DNA from: Colias croceus
Taxonomy: Eukaryota > Arthropoda > Insecta > Lepidoptera > Pieridae
Assembly (NCBI RefSeq): GCF_905220415.1
Contig: NC_059547.1
Coordinates: 1,562,501-1,626,500 of the forward strand
Length of the DNA stretch: 64,000 bases
Reading direction: 5' to 3'
Below, in pieces: positions 33,662 through 43,971 of this stretch (positions are counted from its first letter, which is position 1; each line of letters begins with the position of its first letter). Both the position numbers and the translations under genes were made by a program. Under the pieces are notes generated by a model. That model worked only from the letters and a program-made list of their open reading frames with translations, had not been told where the DNA came from and ran no database searches.

Positions 33662-34607
33662 AAAAAGTCATTTTAGTATAGTTGGGTTTTTGATATGCTG
33701 TTTCTCTTGCTATTTCGGTTACAGTCCGGGCTGTCTGGCTGGCGGTAGTGGTTGCGTTTATTAGTGCGCATCTTATCTGCACAGGAAGATATACTTAACT
33801 TTAGTCATTTTTTAACGCGTAATTTTTAATCTTTTGCCTTTAGATAGATCCATCAGACATAATTTTTTTATTGCAAGACGTTTTATTCGTTGTTAAATGG
33901 GTGCCATACGCAATTTTTTATTTAAAATAATTAAAATGTCATCGAAATAAGTGAAATTACATCAACATGAGTCCGCTTAAAAGATAAGTAACTAATAACT
34001 TTATTACTTATATTATATTATCCTTTTTTAATACTTATATTAAATAATTAGTAAACTAATATTTTTAATAGATGCTTTCATATTTATTACACTTTTGGGT
34101 ATTAATATGAATTTGATGATATGTATTTGGTTTTTATCAAGTTTACATTTAACGTCCTATTTGAGGTTCGTTGGGAAAAGGAGGCACCATGGTAGATTGT
34201 TGCAAAAAAATTGTAAATAGTAAAATGAATATTATATATAGTATATGTAACACAGTGATTACTTATCCTTCACGGGGACTTATGTTGATGGAATTTCACT
34301 TATTTCGATGATATTTTAATTATTTTGAAATAAAAATTGCGTCTGGCACCTATTTAACAACGAAAAAAACGTCTTGCAATAAAAAATGTATGTCTAATGG
34401 ATCTATCTAAAGGCAAAAGATTAAAAATTACGCGTTAAAAAATGACTTTAAATTAAGGATATTTTCCTGTGCAGATAAGATGCGCACTAATAAACGCAAC
34501 CACTGCGGCCAGCCAGACAGCCCGGACTGTAACCGAAATAGCAAGAGGAACAGCATATCAAAGAACCAACTATACTAAAATGCTCACTTGTCAACGTTGC
34601 TACCTCC
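33643..34607. mobile_element. DNA element with about 350-bp terminal inverted repeats
   Basis: The left part (33643 to about 33995) is inverted at about 34253-34607 with roughly 90 percent identity. Shared blocks include CATTTTAGTATAGTTGG, GTTACAGTCCGGGCTGTCTGGC, GCGCATCTTATCTGCACAGG and AACGTCTTGCAATAAAAAA-type sequence. The middle is AT-rich with no ORF. No clear target duplication was found. The length and full-arm symmetry suggest a non-autonomous fold-back DNA transposon. Confidence 0.8.
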
Positions 34608-34959
34608 TAGAATATAATTGTTAACATTTTAATATTAAAAATTGTAATTGTCCCTTGGAAGTATTTTCTTAAAAAGAAATAGCCGTCTAAAAGGCTAATT
34701 CTATGGTAATGTATAAAAGTATATACCGAGATTATATTTTCTTTCTTTGAAATACGCTATGAGTTTTGTATAAATAAATTATTTTCCATGTACATGTTAA
34801 ATAATATACACAAATCCTTTGTAACAGTTTCTTGGAAACGCGTTTATGAAATCTACCATATCCCTGTGAAGAGAGACACACAAAATCTTTCTTTGGATGA
34901 GTTGAGCAAGAGTTGAGCCTAAAATACATACAAGCGGAGCCACGCGGGTGAAACCGCAG
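34608..34959. other. Non-coding stretch
   Basis: AT-rich. The end GCGGAGCCACGCGGGTGAAACCGCAGAG (34934-34961) looks like the 3' part of a GCTGAAGAG Helitron whose 5' part is missing. Confidence 0.45.
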
Positions 34960-35124
34960 AGTATAAAAATGAATCGCAAAATGTGTTGGTAAGCGCATAA
35001 CTCGAGAACGGCTGAACCAATTTCGATAATTCTTTTTTTATTATATTCCTTGAAGTACGGGGATGGTTCTTATGTAGAGAAAACGTAAATATGCACCACG
35101 GGCGAAGTCGGGGCGGACCGCTAG
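34960..35124 (+). mobile_element. Helitron of tandem pair, unit 1
   Basis: AAAAATGAATCGC, CTCGAGAACGGCTGAACC, CCTTGAAGTACGGGGATGGT and GGGCGAAGTCGGGGCGG lead to CTAG before T. A second unit of the same subfamily starts 168 bp further on in the same orientation. Confidence 0.65.
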
Positions 35125-35132
35125 TAAAAATT

Positions 35133-35290
35133 AAAAATGAATCGCCAAATGTGTGGGTAAGTGCAAATCTCGAGAACCGCTGAACCGATTTCGTTAATTA
35201 TTTGTTATAATATACCTTGAAGCACGAGGATGGTGCTTTTGGAGAGAAAACGTAAACATGTAGGTACCACGGGCGATGCCGGAACCTAGG
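35133..35290 (+). mobile_element. Helitron of tandem pair, unit 2
   Basis: It repeats unit 1 (AAAAATGAATCGC, CTCGAGAACCGCTGAACC, CCTTGAAGCACGAGGATGGT). The 3' hairpin is decayed (GGGCGATGCCGGAACCTAGG). Confidence 0.6.
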
Positions 35291-36202
35291 GTTAGTTAGT
35301 AGATGATGAATAGATGGAAAATATATCAAATAAAACAGTAGGTAAATTAATGACTCTCTTAATTAATACATAATTTTGTCGAAAAAATAATGTATAATTT
35401 ATTTGCAAATAGCTTATCATTTTTCCTGTAATATGTTGATTCTTTCCCGTTTGAACCGTTATAAACAACTTCACAAGGAAGAATAAACACAGAATGTTTA
35501 AGTATCTTAATTATCAATTTAATTATAAATTTTCCTTTCAACTGATCGCATAAGTAATTATGTTTTAAATATAGGAAGTCATCATAATTTTACGGGAAAA
35601 TAGCTGTAGTCTTATAACCATTTTCAAGAATTATCTTCCTGTTGCGAAATATATAATTGTGTCCAAATATATAATTTTATCTTCCGATTTTCGTTAAAAA
35701 ATGTTATTTGGGTATTATTAATTAGTCCTTACTATTATTATAATATCATAAAATAGGTATGTGAAAATAACTCTGTCTGTTTGTCTGTTTCTTCTTCACG
35801 CTCTAATAAGATGTAAAAGTTCTAATATTAATTTTGAACAGCAAAATAATACTTAATTATTTATTTTATTATTTATTTATAAATAAGGTAAAAAATTACT
35901 GGACCTGCTTTACAAATTATTTTCATCATTACATCTTTATCTTATAAAACTTAAAAGGAGATAATTATTACCAGAGTTACTAATAATAATAATTAGGTAA
36001 TCAAATTTGTGTCCTGTGTCAATTTAACTTCTACAAGTTTAACACCCCTCCTCCCAAATCTATTTAAAGTAAACAATAATCTATTTAAATAATTTGGTTG
36101 CAAAGGGCAAAGGTCCTTGCTTCGTAATTTTGATTTAAAGCCACAAGGGTATTGCTTTTAAATCCATCAAAAAACAGTAACAATGAAGAGGCTCTTTTTT
36201 AA
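35291..36202. other. Non-coding stretch
   Basis: AT-rich; nothing recognised. Confidence 0.4.
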
Positions 36203-36430
36203 TCTACACTAATATTATAAAGAGGAAAACTTTGTTTGTTTGTTTGTTTGATTGTAATGAATAGGCTCATAAACTACTGGACCGATTTTAAAAATTCTTT
36301 CACCATTCGGAAGCTACATTATCCACGAGTAACATAGGCTAGGTTTTATCCCGGAAATCCCACGGGAACGGGAACTAGGTATGCGGGTTTTTCTTTGAAA
36401 ACGCGGGCGAAGCCGCAGGCGGAAAGCTAG
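36203..36430 (+). mobile_element. Non-autonomous Helitron, Lep1-like
   Basis: It starts TCTACACTAATATTATAAAG after A and ends with the GCGGGCGAAGCCGCAGGCGG hairpin and CTAG before T. A GTTT microsatellite lies near its 5' end. Another Helitron follows 30 bp later. Confidence 0.8.
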
Positions 36431-36460
36431 TACTATATATACATATACTTACACATTTAG

Positions 36461-36684
36461 TCCTAACTAATATTATAAATGCGAAAGTTTGTGAGGATGT
36501 GTGTGTGTGTTTGTTACTCTTTCACGCAAATAATACTGAACAGATTACAATGAAATTTAGCACACATATAGAGTTTAACTTGGATTAACACATAGGATAG
36601 GTTTCATCCCGGAAATCCCACGGGTACGGGAACTATGAGGGTTTTTCTTTCAAAACGCGGGCGAAGCCGCGGGTGGAAAGCTAG
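36461..36684 (+). mobile_element. Non-autonomous Helitron, Lep1-like
   Basis: TCCTAACTAATATTATAAATGCG, the GTTACTCTTTCACGC and CCCACGGGTACGGGAACTA blocks, the 3' hairpin and CTAG before T. The base before the TC is G rather than A. Confidence 0.8.
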
Positions 36685-37254
36685 TAAGAAATAATTTAAA
36701 ATATTATCTAACTGACCACTAGGAAACCACATCTTAGTTACGTGAAGTAAATAGTAAATATTACTTTAAAATATTAGAGTACGTCGTGGACATAGAGCTT
36801 GCAATTTCTGGAATAACCACTCACATAAATTGACTAATTTAATATAAACTATCAAACATTTAATTCATTAACGTAGCTAGCTCACCATCTATTTTATCAT
36901 ACATCTATGTGCACAATATTACTCACCCAAACTTTGTTATTACTTGAAAGGAGTTTATTTGGAAATGAAGTGGAAACTGGCGACCAGAGCGGAGGCATGC
37001 TTTATAACATCCTCTGCAACAATCAAAATTCAACCTTATCTACATAAGATAGAACTTAGTTTAACTCCACGACATAACATCCCAAACCATTAAGGTTATT
37101 CCAACGTCGTCGTAGATTTTCGACTCTACCACATTGTTATAAAGATTATATCGACTGTGCAAATATTTGTTATAAGCTAACCAACAAAATTGTCAAGATA
37201 CAAACTAGTAGTTGTTTTAAAAGGGTTTTTCGTGACAGCTTGGTTTATGGGTAA
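36685..37254. other. Non-coding stretch
   Basis: AT-rich; nothing recognised. Confidence 0.4.
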
Positions 37255-37440
37255 CTAGCTTACCGCCCGCGGCTTCGCCCGCTTTGTCAAAACCTTATAA
37301 ATTATATACTAAAACTTTCCTATTGAATCACTCTATCTAATATCTATTAAAAAAACCGCATCAAAATCCGTTGCGTAGTTTTAAAGATTTAAGCATACAA
37401 AGGTATATAGGGACAGAGAAAACGACTGTGTTTTATACTA
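37255..37440 (-). mobile_element. Helitron of the CCGATTTTGAT subfamily, reversed
   Basis: The plus strand starts CTAGCTTACCGCCCGCGGCTTCGCCCGC after A. AAAACCGCATCAAAATCCGTTGCGTAGTTTTAAAGATTTAAGCATAC is shared, inverted, with the copy at 40240. Confidence 0.65.
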
Positions 37441-37659
37441 GGTAGGTATGTAGTGATAAACTTGTGGAGTGCCATAAAACAATCATTTTGTTATGAAACG
37501 ATTAAATTTCAAAGGTATGGAGTTGCGAAAGTATTTTGTAAAAGGTTCCTGATTAAATTCTTGGTAAAGGAGATAAATTTTATGTGTGTTCTGTTTTTCT
37601 TTGAAATTGACGTAAGTTAACCGCTCCAAGGAATGGCAAAATTAAACATTTTTGAAGTT

Positions 37660-37742
37660 TTTTATTTGCTTTTATGGCGTGCAATTTGCGTAAAACATAG
37701 TATATATTTTACGCAAATTGCACGCCATAAAATCAAATAAAA
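37660..37742. repeat. 83-bp palindromic MITE
   Basis: Arms of about 36 bp (TTATGGCGTGCAATTTGCGT at the core) surround an 11-base loop at 37696-37706. It would form an almost perfect hairpin if transcribed. The target duplication is unclear. Confidence 0.65.
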
Positions 37743-37789
37743 GTCAATAATATCATTTTCCTGTTTCCCGTTTTACTACTAAATATAAT

Positions 37790-38027
37790 ATGATATATAT
37801 ATTATAAAGGAGAAAGTTTGTATGGATGTATGGATGTGTGGATGTATGGATGTTTGTTACTCTTTCACGTAAAAACTACTGAACCGATTACAATGAAATT
37901 TAGCACACATATAGAGGGTAACTTGGATTAACACATAGGATAGTTTTTATCCCGGAAATCCCACGGGAACGGGAACTATGCGGGTTTTCCTTTGCAAACG
38001 CGGGCGAAGCCGCGGGCGGAAATCTAG
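37790..38027 (+). mobile_element. Non-autonomous Helitron, Lep1-like, with ATGGATGT repeat
   Basis: ATATTATAAAGGAGAAAGTT is followed by a short GGATGTAT microsatellite. Standard Lep1 blocks (GTTACTCTTTCACG, TAGAGGGTAACTTGGATTAA, CCCACGGGAACGGGAACTA), the hairpin and CTAG before T follow. Confidence 0.75.
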
Positions 38028-38885
38028 TATGATAAATAATAGTAAAAAAATATAATACTTTATCTGTGATTTAAAGCCCGAAAGCGCACAATCAAACAAC
38101 GAATGTTATGAAAAGAAGACGATTTTTTTTCTAGTTTTTGTGATAACTAATTAATTACGACGACATATTCATTTAACAGCGTGTTCAAATTTATGCAAAA
38201 TATTACATATATGGATACATTGAAAGCTGTAATTATAATATTATCCCTTACTGTGTAGGTTTCTCTAGAATATAAATTATAAGAGATGCAATATTAACGC
38301 TACAAATAAACATTCACTATTAAAGTGTAACAAGACGCCATGTTAAGATAAAAGCCATTTCCATTTAAAACATAAGTTTATAAAATAAACGGGTAAAACT
38401 AGAAAAACGTCATTGTGATGTATTTAATTAAAACGAGCAAACAAACTGCGACGTCGATTCACAAAGCGTTGTACTGGCGGAAGAATTTAAATCGGAAGGA
38501 AAGTTTTCAAGAAATAAATTCGAGTTTAAAAGACAATTTATTCTGGCGAGTCATCACCGGGGCGGGCCGAAAACATGAATTATGTTGTACTGTTTAAAAG
38601 TATGAAATATTTTTAAAGTTTCACTTACTTCGCTTGAAGGGAATTTATAGCGTGTGTCGGCTGTTCCACACTATATTTTATGGCTTGACGAATGGGCTTT
38701 GGACGTAGGTGGTTCTGTATTATGCCCCAAATAATAGTGTATTCGGATTATAGTGTACAGCGCAAGCTAAACATAGGCCGTACTAAATGCTCAAACAAGG
38801 TTCATTTCATAAGGGTAACTGTGTAAACTATAATTGATGAATAGGTATTTTTCTAGTAGTAGGGTAGTTGTAGATAAATAATAAT
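38028..38885. other. Non-coding stretch
   Basis: AT-rich. The block 38400-38600 is slightly more GC-rich and holds a 60-codon frame without any recognised motif. Confidence 0.35.
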
Positions 38886-38900
38886 AACTGCGTTAAAAAC

Positions 38901-39301
38901 AACCGACTTCAAACTTGCACTTGCAAAATTTACAAATACCTACAGACAAAAATGCTCATAAAATAAAAACTACTGGGCCTATCCGAATAAAATTTTTATG
39001 GGACCAATTCGACACCATCCCGCATCGAACAAAAAAAGTACGTAATCACGTAAATCGGTTCAGAAACCTCGGAGTAAACTCAAACTCAAACAAACTCAAA
39101 CATTCATTTATTCAATTAGACTACTATTTAGTAGCACTTTCGAATCGTCATTACATAAGTATTTTTAACATTTACCACCGATTCGGAAAGCAGTATCTAT
39201 GGAGAAGAATCGGCAAGAAACTCCATAGTAATCGGTGTACATACATAAAAAAAAATATACCGGCCGAATTGATAACCTCCTCCTTTTTTTTGAAGTCGGT
39301 T
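38901..39301 (-). mobile_element. AACCGACTTC element, separate copy with nested insertion
   Basis: It is bounded by AACCGACTTCAAA (38901) and its inverse TTTGAAGTCGGTT (ending 39301), which reveals the element's inverted ends. The interior matches the right arm of the large palindrome (CAGACAAAAATGCTCATAAAA to GGAGGAGGTTATC inverted), apart from a 149-bp insert at 39078-39226. The flanking AACTGCGTTAAAAAC also matches the palindrome, so the two loci share more than the element itself. A 152-codon frame across it has no domain. Confidence 0.65.
39078..39226 (-). repeat. LINE 3' tail with TTTGAG repeats, copy 3, nested
   Basis: Inverted relative to copies at 14923 and 57136, with CTCAAA repeats at its left end. 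AGTAA flanks it at 39073-39077 and 39227-39231. Removing the insert restores the host element's CTCGGAGTAATCGGTGTAC block, which is seen intact elsewhere in the window. Confidence 0.75.
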
Positions 39302-40239
39302 ACAAACACATCAACTTGTAAGCTTGCATTATATATTATATTATTTATTTTTAGTTGGTGGGTACTTATTTAAATAAAATGTTCGCTTCATACGCAATAA
39401 TTGCAGGGTAGTCAAAAATAAAGTTATTATTTTTCTCAAACTACCCGCCGCGGGTGAAATAACATTGAAATATTTTCTCATTTTTATTTGTGTAAACATT
39501 GTCTTTGTAAATATATCTTATGGTTTACCATAACCCTCTGATATATTTTGTATATACATATATGATTAATCGAAACCGGATGTAAATAAATTGTAATAAC
39601 AAATGAACATTGTAATGCGGATTCAACTTTATTCGTAGCAATGTTTTCTGTATCTATACTAGTTTCAGCCGAAAATTTTCCACGGTGATTTGCGAACAAA
39701 ATGTAGCTCAAATAGCTATTTATAAACCATCTTTATGCATATAAAAATTAAAAGAAAATCGTATAAAGTAGGTATAAGTTCATTTCGATTTTTATTAAGA
39801 TTTTTATACAAATGTTAATTCCTTGACTGTTTGTATTCCACACACTAATAAAAACATAAACAATAACGACTGAAAATTGCAATGTGCTTGCAATCCCCTA
39901 GTACCTACGTCTGAAAGAGTGTCGCAGCGCTGATTTCCAAATCAACTTTTTATGATCAAATATCTGTATTGCAATATGCAAGTTGGAATACATATAAATG
40001 TATATGTGTATGTCTGCCTGTGAATACGTTACAAACTCTAATATGTTACGGATAGCACATAACTAACTCAGAAGTAGTTTTAGTTGCACCTCATAAGCCG
40101 AACTGCTTAATAGTTAGTGCTTAACCTATGTTTTGTTAGAGGAATTCGTGAGCGAGTGTGTCGTGATTTTGTGTAGTTTAAAGTTCTTTAATATAGATAC
40201 AAAACTGCTTTAAAAGGCACAAAATATATTGGAAAACGA
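39302..40239. other. Non-coding stretch
   Basis: AT-rich; a 75-codon minus-strand frame at 39484-39711 has no domain. Confidence 0.35.
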
Positions 40240-40404
40240 TCCATATCCCTATGTATGCGTAAATCTTTAAAACTACGCAACCGATTTTGATCCGGTTTTT
40301 TCTTAGAGGTTTTTTAATAGATAAGAGTGATGCAACAGGAAGGTTTTAGTATATAATTTATTAGGTTTAAGACAAAGCGGACGAAGCCGCGGGCGGAAAG
40401 CTAG
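40240..40404 (+). mobile_element. Helitron of the CCGATTTTGAT subfamily
   Basis: ATCTTTAAAACTACGCAACCGATTTTGATCCG and the GCGGACGAAGCCGCGGGCGG hairpin lead to CTAG before T. It is inverse in orientation to 37255. Confidence 0.65.
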
Positions 40405-40689
40405 TTAGGTATAAAGGTTGTTGAATATGGTCATGTGTTAATCGGTGTAAGAACGTTAAATTCAAACATTAAACTAAACTATTGTTATATACAGGAAATA
40501 TTTGTATTTTTGCATGTATGTTTGTAATGTTTTTTCACAAAAACTACTGAATTTATTACCAATATTCTTTCACCAACAGAAAGCTGATTTTTCTGATTAA
40601 CAAGGGCTATATTTTATTTCATGTAACCTTATGAATGATTACTTTGTAGTTTCTAAATAATTCTCAAGACAAGTCTTGAATAAAACGTT

Positions 40690-40899
40690 TATGGGAGACA
40701 TGCATAGAGTTTATATATATCATATTGTGTACAGGCCGGCGCATTCTTTTTCATAATCAGAGCGCATTCTAAATTTCAATTTCAACATTAGAATTCTGAT
40801 TGGTTTTGTTTTTGGTAAATTTTTGTATAAATACGGATATTGTGTGCAAAATAAAATCATTACGATCAGTATCGTCTTTGAGTTCACAACCCCTCTACA
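40690..40899 (+). repeat. gypsy-type 5' LTR
   Basis: 210 bp, starting TATGGGAGAC and ending CCTCTACA. It contains TATAAATA at 40826 and an ATCAGT arthropod initiator-like site at about 40865, a plausible transcription start. AATAAA lies near 40850. Confidence 0.9.
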
Positions 40900-40901
40900 G
40901 T

Positions 40902-40919
40902 TGGTGACCTCCGACGGAG
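40902..40919 (+). other. gypsy-type primer binding site
   Basis: TGGTGACCTCCGACGG begins two bases after the LTR. A TGG start is what pairing with a tRNA 3' CCA end requires. The specific tRNA is not identified. Confidence 0.55.
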
Positions 40920-41011
40920 CAAGAAGAAAACATGGAAGAAAAAGACTAACTACATCATGAAGAAAAGCACTGCGAGCTGGCCCCCGTCTCCATCCAGTCC
41001 AGGCTGCTATC

Positions 41012-41275
41012 ATCTTTTACAGAGACTGCCTACCGAACCAAGCTCATCTACAAAATGAATTAAACAAGTATCTACATAATAAAAAGAAGAACGACAAAAC
41101 GCCTATCGAATGGACTACTGCAGCAATTGAAGCTTTTGAGAAATGCCGACAAAGCATCACAGAAGCGACAACATTATGTTTTCCCATTCCTGGCTGCTCC
41201 CTTGCCATCATGACTGACGCCTCAGATCATAGTCTCGGCGCTGTACTTCAACAAAAGATTGATGGAAACCGCTAG
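41012..41275 (+). pseudogene. gypsy reverse transcriptase C-terminus / RNase H start
   Basis: The frame contains NKTPIEWT-type sequence (DKTPIEWTTAAIEAFEKCRQ), then CFPIPGCSLAIMTDASDHSLG. This is the thumb/RNase H junction and first RNase H motif of Ty3/gypsy polyproteins. It ends at TAG 41273. Recognisable continuation (FFSKVMSATQCRYSVY) resumes in another frame at 41278, so a few bases are missing there. The upstream polymerase domain and all of gag and protease are absent. Confidence 0.8.
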
Positions 41276-41277
41276 CC

Positions 41278-41389
41278 TTTTTCTCTAAAGTAATGAGTGC
41301 TACGCAATGTCGCTACAGCGTGTATTTTCGCGAATTATTAGCAATATACGCGGCTGTATTACATAAGTCAATTCTGTTCGAGTATCAAG
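41278..41389 (+). pseudogene. gypsy RNase H remnant
   Basis: About 37 codons (MSATQCRYSVYFRELLAIY) in a frame different from both neighbours. The next recognisable segment jumps directly to the end of RNase H, so most of that domain has been deleted near 41380. Confidence 0.7.
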
Positions 41390-41950
41390 TACATCAAAGG
41401 AGAAGAGAACACAGTCGCCGATGCGTTGTCACGCATCGAAGAGATCCAATGCCCTAATGTAATCGACTACAAGCAGTTAGCCATCGACCAAAGTAACGAC
41501 GAAGAGCTCAGAAAATTAAATACTCAAACAAATTTAACATTCGGTGAAGTCACGCTACCCGGACTCGATCGACCAATCACGTGCGAGCTATCAAGCGCAT
41601 CGCCCCGTCCCTTTCTACCGAAGGCATACCGTTATATGGCATTTAACGCTCAACACGGACTATGCCACCCTGGTATTAGAGCTACTCGGAAGCTAATAAC
41701 ATCGAAGTTTTTCTGGCCAGCTATGAATAAAGACGCTACGTTATGGGCCAAGTCTTGTATCAGCTGTCAACGAGCAAAAGTTCACCGGCACGTCGTCACT
41801 CCATTAGCAGAGTTCCCGCCTTCGCAACGCTTCGAACACATACACATAGATATAGTCGGTCCACTACGACTCTCAAGAGATTACCGATACTGTGTTACCA
41901 TCATTGATCGTCTTACAAAATGGCCTGAAGCAGTTCCATTCAAGAAATAA
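41390..41950 (+). pseudogene. gypsy integrase N-terminal half
   Basis: The frame starts with the end of RNase H (IKGEENTVADALSRI). The integrase zinc-binding domain follows (GLCHPGIRATRKLI ... SCISCQRAK), then the first catalytic aspartate in HIDIVGPLR. The frame stops at TAA 41948-41950 after EAVPFKK. Homology continues at 41944 one frame over, so a single-base loss is inferred. The protein would insert element cDNA into host DNA, but this copy is interrupted within the catalytic core. Confidence 0.85.
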
Positions 41951-42765
41951 CTGCCGAAGTCGTCGCGAAAGCATTGTACGAGAACTGGATTGCACGCTTC
42001 GGCTGCCCGCTACGCATATCTACCGATCAAGGTCGACAATTTGAATCTGCTTTATTTAAGGCACTCATGAAAAGATTTGGGGTTACAAGAATACGCACTA
42101 CGGCATTTCACCCTCAAGCAAATGGGCAAATCGAACGATGGCATCGCACTATGAAAGCCGCGCTCATAGCTCGCGGCAGTACTTGTCAATGGACAGACGA
42201 ACTACCGACAGTACTGCTGGGCTTACGCACAGCTATAAGAGAAGATAACAACTTGAGTCCAGCTATGATGACCTACGGCACTACACTGCGCATGCCCTCC
42301 GATTTCTTCGTGCCTACACGGACGGGTATTGAAGACGCTGACTACGTGAAACGCCTGACAGAAACTATGGCTATACTCACACCGACTAAACGATCCCCCG
42401 CAAATCGAGCAACATTTATTTACAAGGATTTGTCTACGTGTACTCATGTATTCATACGGAACGATACAGTTCGAGCACCACTCACTCCGCCGTATGACGG
42501 CCCTTATGAAGTACTGAAGCGCTACGACAAGTACTACCAAATACAGTTACCACTTCGGACTACAGTAGTATCAATTGACAGACTCAAGCCTGCATACATA
42601 TTAAACGAAGAGGTTGAAGGTGTGGCAAGCACAGCAGTAGCATCTACACCTACACCTACGAGTGCTACGTCGTCAGTTCCTGCTACAGACTACAACACGG
42701 ACAAGGCACGTCCCTACACTACAAGAAGTGGACGCGTCGTCAAGAAAAATGTTCGCTTCGCTTGA
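41944..42765 (+). pseudogene. gypsy integrase C-terminal half
   Basis: Continuation from EITAEVVAKAL. The second catalytic aspartate lies in RISTDQGRQFES and the catalytic glutamate in NGQIERWHRTMKAAL. A GPY/F-like module (PYDGPYEVLKRYDKYYQI) precedes the C-terminal tail, which ends VKKNVRFA and TGA at 42763-42765. The stop lies one base before the purine tract, which shows the original pol ran right up to the 3' LTR. There is no start codon of its own in context. Confidence 0.85.
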
Positions 42766-42775
42766 GGGGGGACAC
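42766..42775 (+). other. gypsy polypurine tract, split and duplicated by the nested insert
   Basis: GGGGGGACAC follows the pol stop. GGGGGACAC recurs at 43963-43971 directly before the 3' LTR. The repeat is the target duplication of the transposon at 42777-43962, so a working tract still abuts the LTR. Confidence 0.7.
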
Positions 42776-42776
42776 C

Positions 42777-43962
42777 TTAGATTACAAAATAAAAGACAGA
42801 TGGAGCGTTGCCGAACTAAACCGAATGATTTATCGTCATTTTCAATAAAGCTATGTGTGCTGTCATTTCGCCGCTGCACTGTACGTACACGGTGCTTCTG
42901 TGTGCGTGTAATGTTACCGGATATTGAAAAATTTCCCAAATTTTTCCCCGACTACGGAAAAAAGAGGGTTATGTTTTTCGAGTTTATGTATGTATGTATG
43001 TATAATATTCCTTTGACACGCACTGCAGTATAAACCGTTGGACTGATTTTGAGATGTGAGGTTTCATTGCAATCATCTGAATTATTATGTTAGTGGCGAT
43101 ATTGACGTAGGCTATACACATAAATGAGCAGTCAAGTTTTAATTTTTATTTAAATATAATTTCGGGTTTATATTTTTTTTTATAATATTGTAAAAATTCT
43201 TTTATTATATAAAGAACCTGCCTACTAAAGTTATATTATAAGGACAAAATAATTATATTCAATTTTGAATTAAATAAATCACATAAAAAAAAGTTTCAAT
43301 ATTAACTATAATAATTAAATTATTTTTTATTTTTCAAATATATGAATGCGAATAGCGGTAGTTTTTAGTCGAGAATACGGGACATTTTATTTTCATCATG
43401 GAGTTCACATAAATTAAATCGCTAGCGAAAATGACTATGACGTTTTTTTAAGCTTTATAAAAGTAACAAAATAATGTATTATGCTTATTAAAATAATCTA
43501 ATAATTATCATGAACCTTTAGTGCACTATACAAATAATCACATTCACGATCGAAAAATCCAACAGCATTACCTTGAAGATCTTTTAACCATTTTACCGTT
43601 TTACCAATAAAAATGGCAAATTCATTTTCAAAATACTGGCAACATACGTTGAAGTATTGTATTCCTTCATATCTGTAAAATTATTATTCGTTTATAGAAA
43701 TAAATCAGCCAAATAATCTACAGAAAACCTGTGAAACGATGTTTCATCTTTTTTTTTGTTTTTGGGAACAAATTTTACAGCGTTTTATTATCACAAGACA
43801 GCATTTTTTTACTAAAATTGCTAACCCTTTTTGACATATTTCATGACACTATATGCGCTATAGCACTGGTGCAGCGACGTATTTGTTTTTGATTTCGTAT
43901 TTTCTTTGACAAGGGCGACGGGCGGTTGTCATGCTCCATCTGTACTTTATTTTGTAATCTAA
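42777..43962. mobile_element. 1.19 kb non-autonomous DNA transposon nested in the gypsy element
   Basis: The inverted ends TTAGATTACAAAATAAA... and ...TTTATTTTGTAATCTAA continue for about 28 bp (to CAGATGGAGC). They are flanked by GGGGGACAC at 42767-42775 and 43963-43971, an 8-9 bp target duplication. The interior is AT-rich with only short frames, so there is no transposase. An 8-9 bp duplication points to hAT, P, Merlin or Mutator-like groups; the ends do not decide which. Confidence 0.75.
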
Positions 43963-43971
43963 GGGGGACAC

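Noticed and set aside
38915..39373. 152-codon open frame
   Set aside because: Covers the AACCGACTTC repeat and a nested LINE tail; no domain, and the frame is a by-product of repeats.
42223..42540. 105-codon minus-strand frame
   Set aside because: Antisense shadow of the gypsy integrase.
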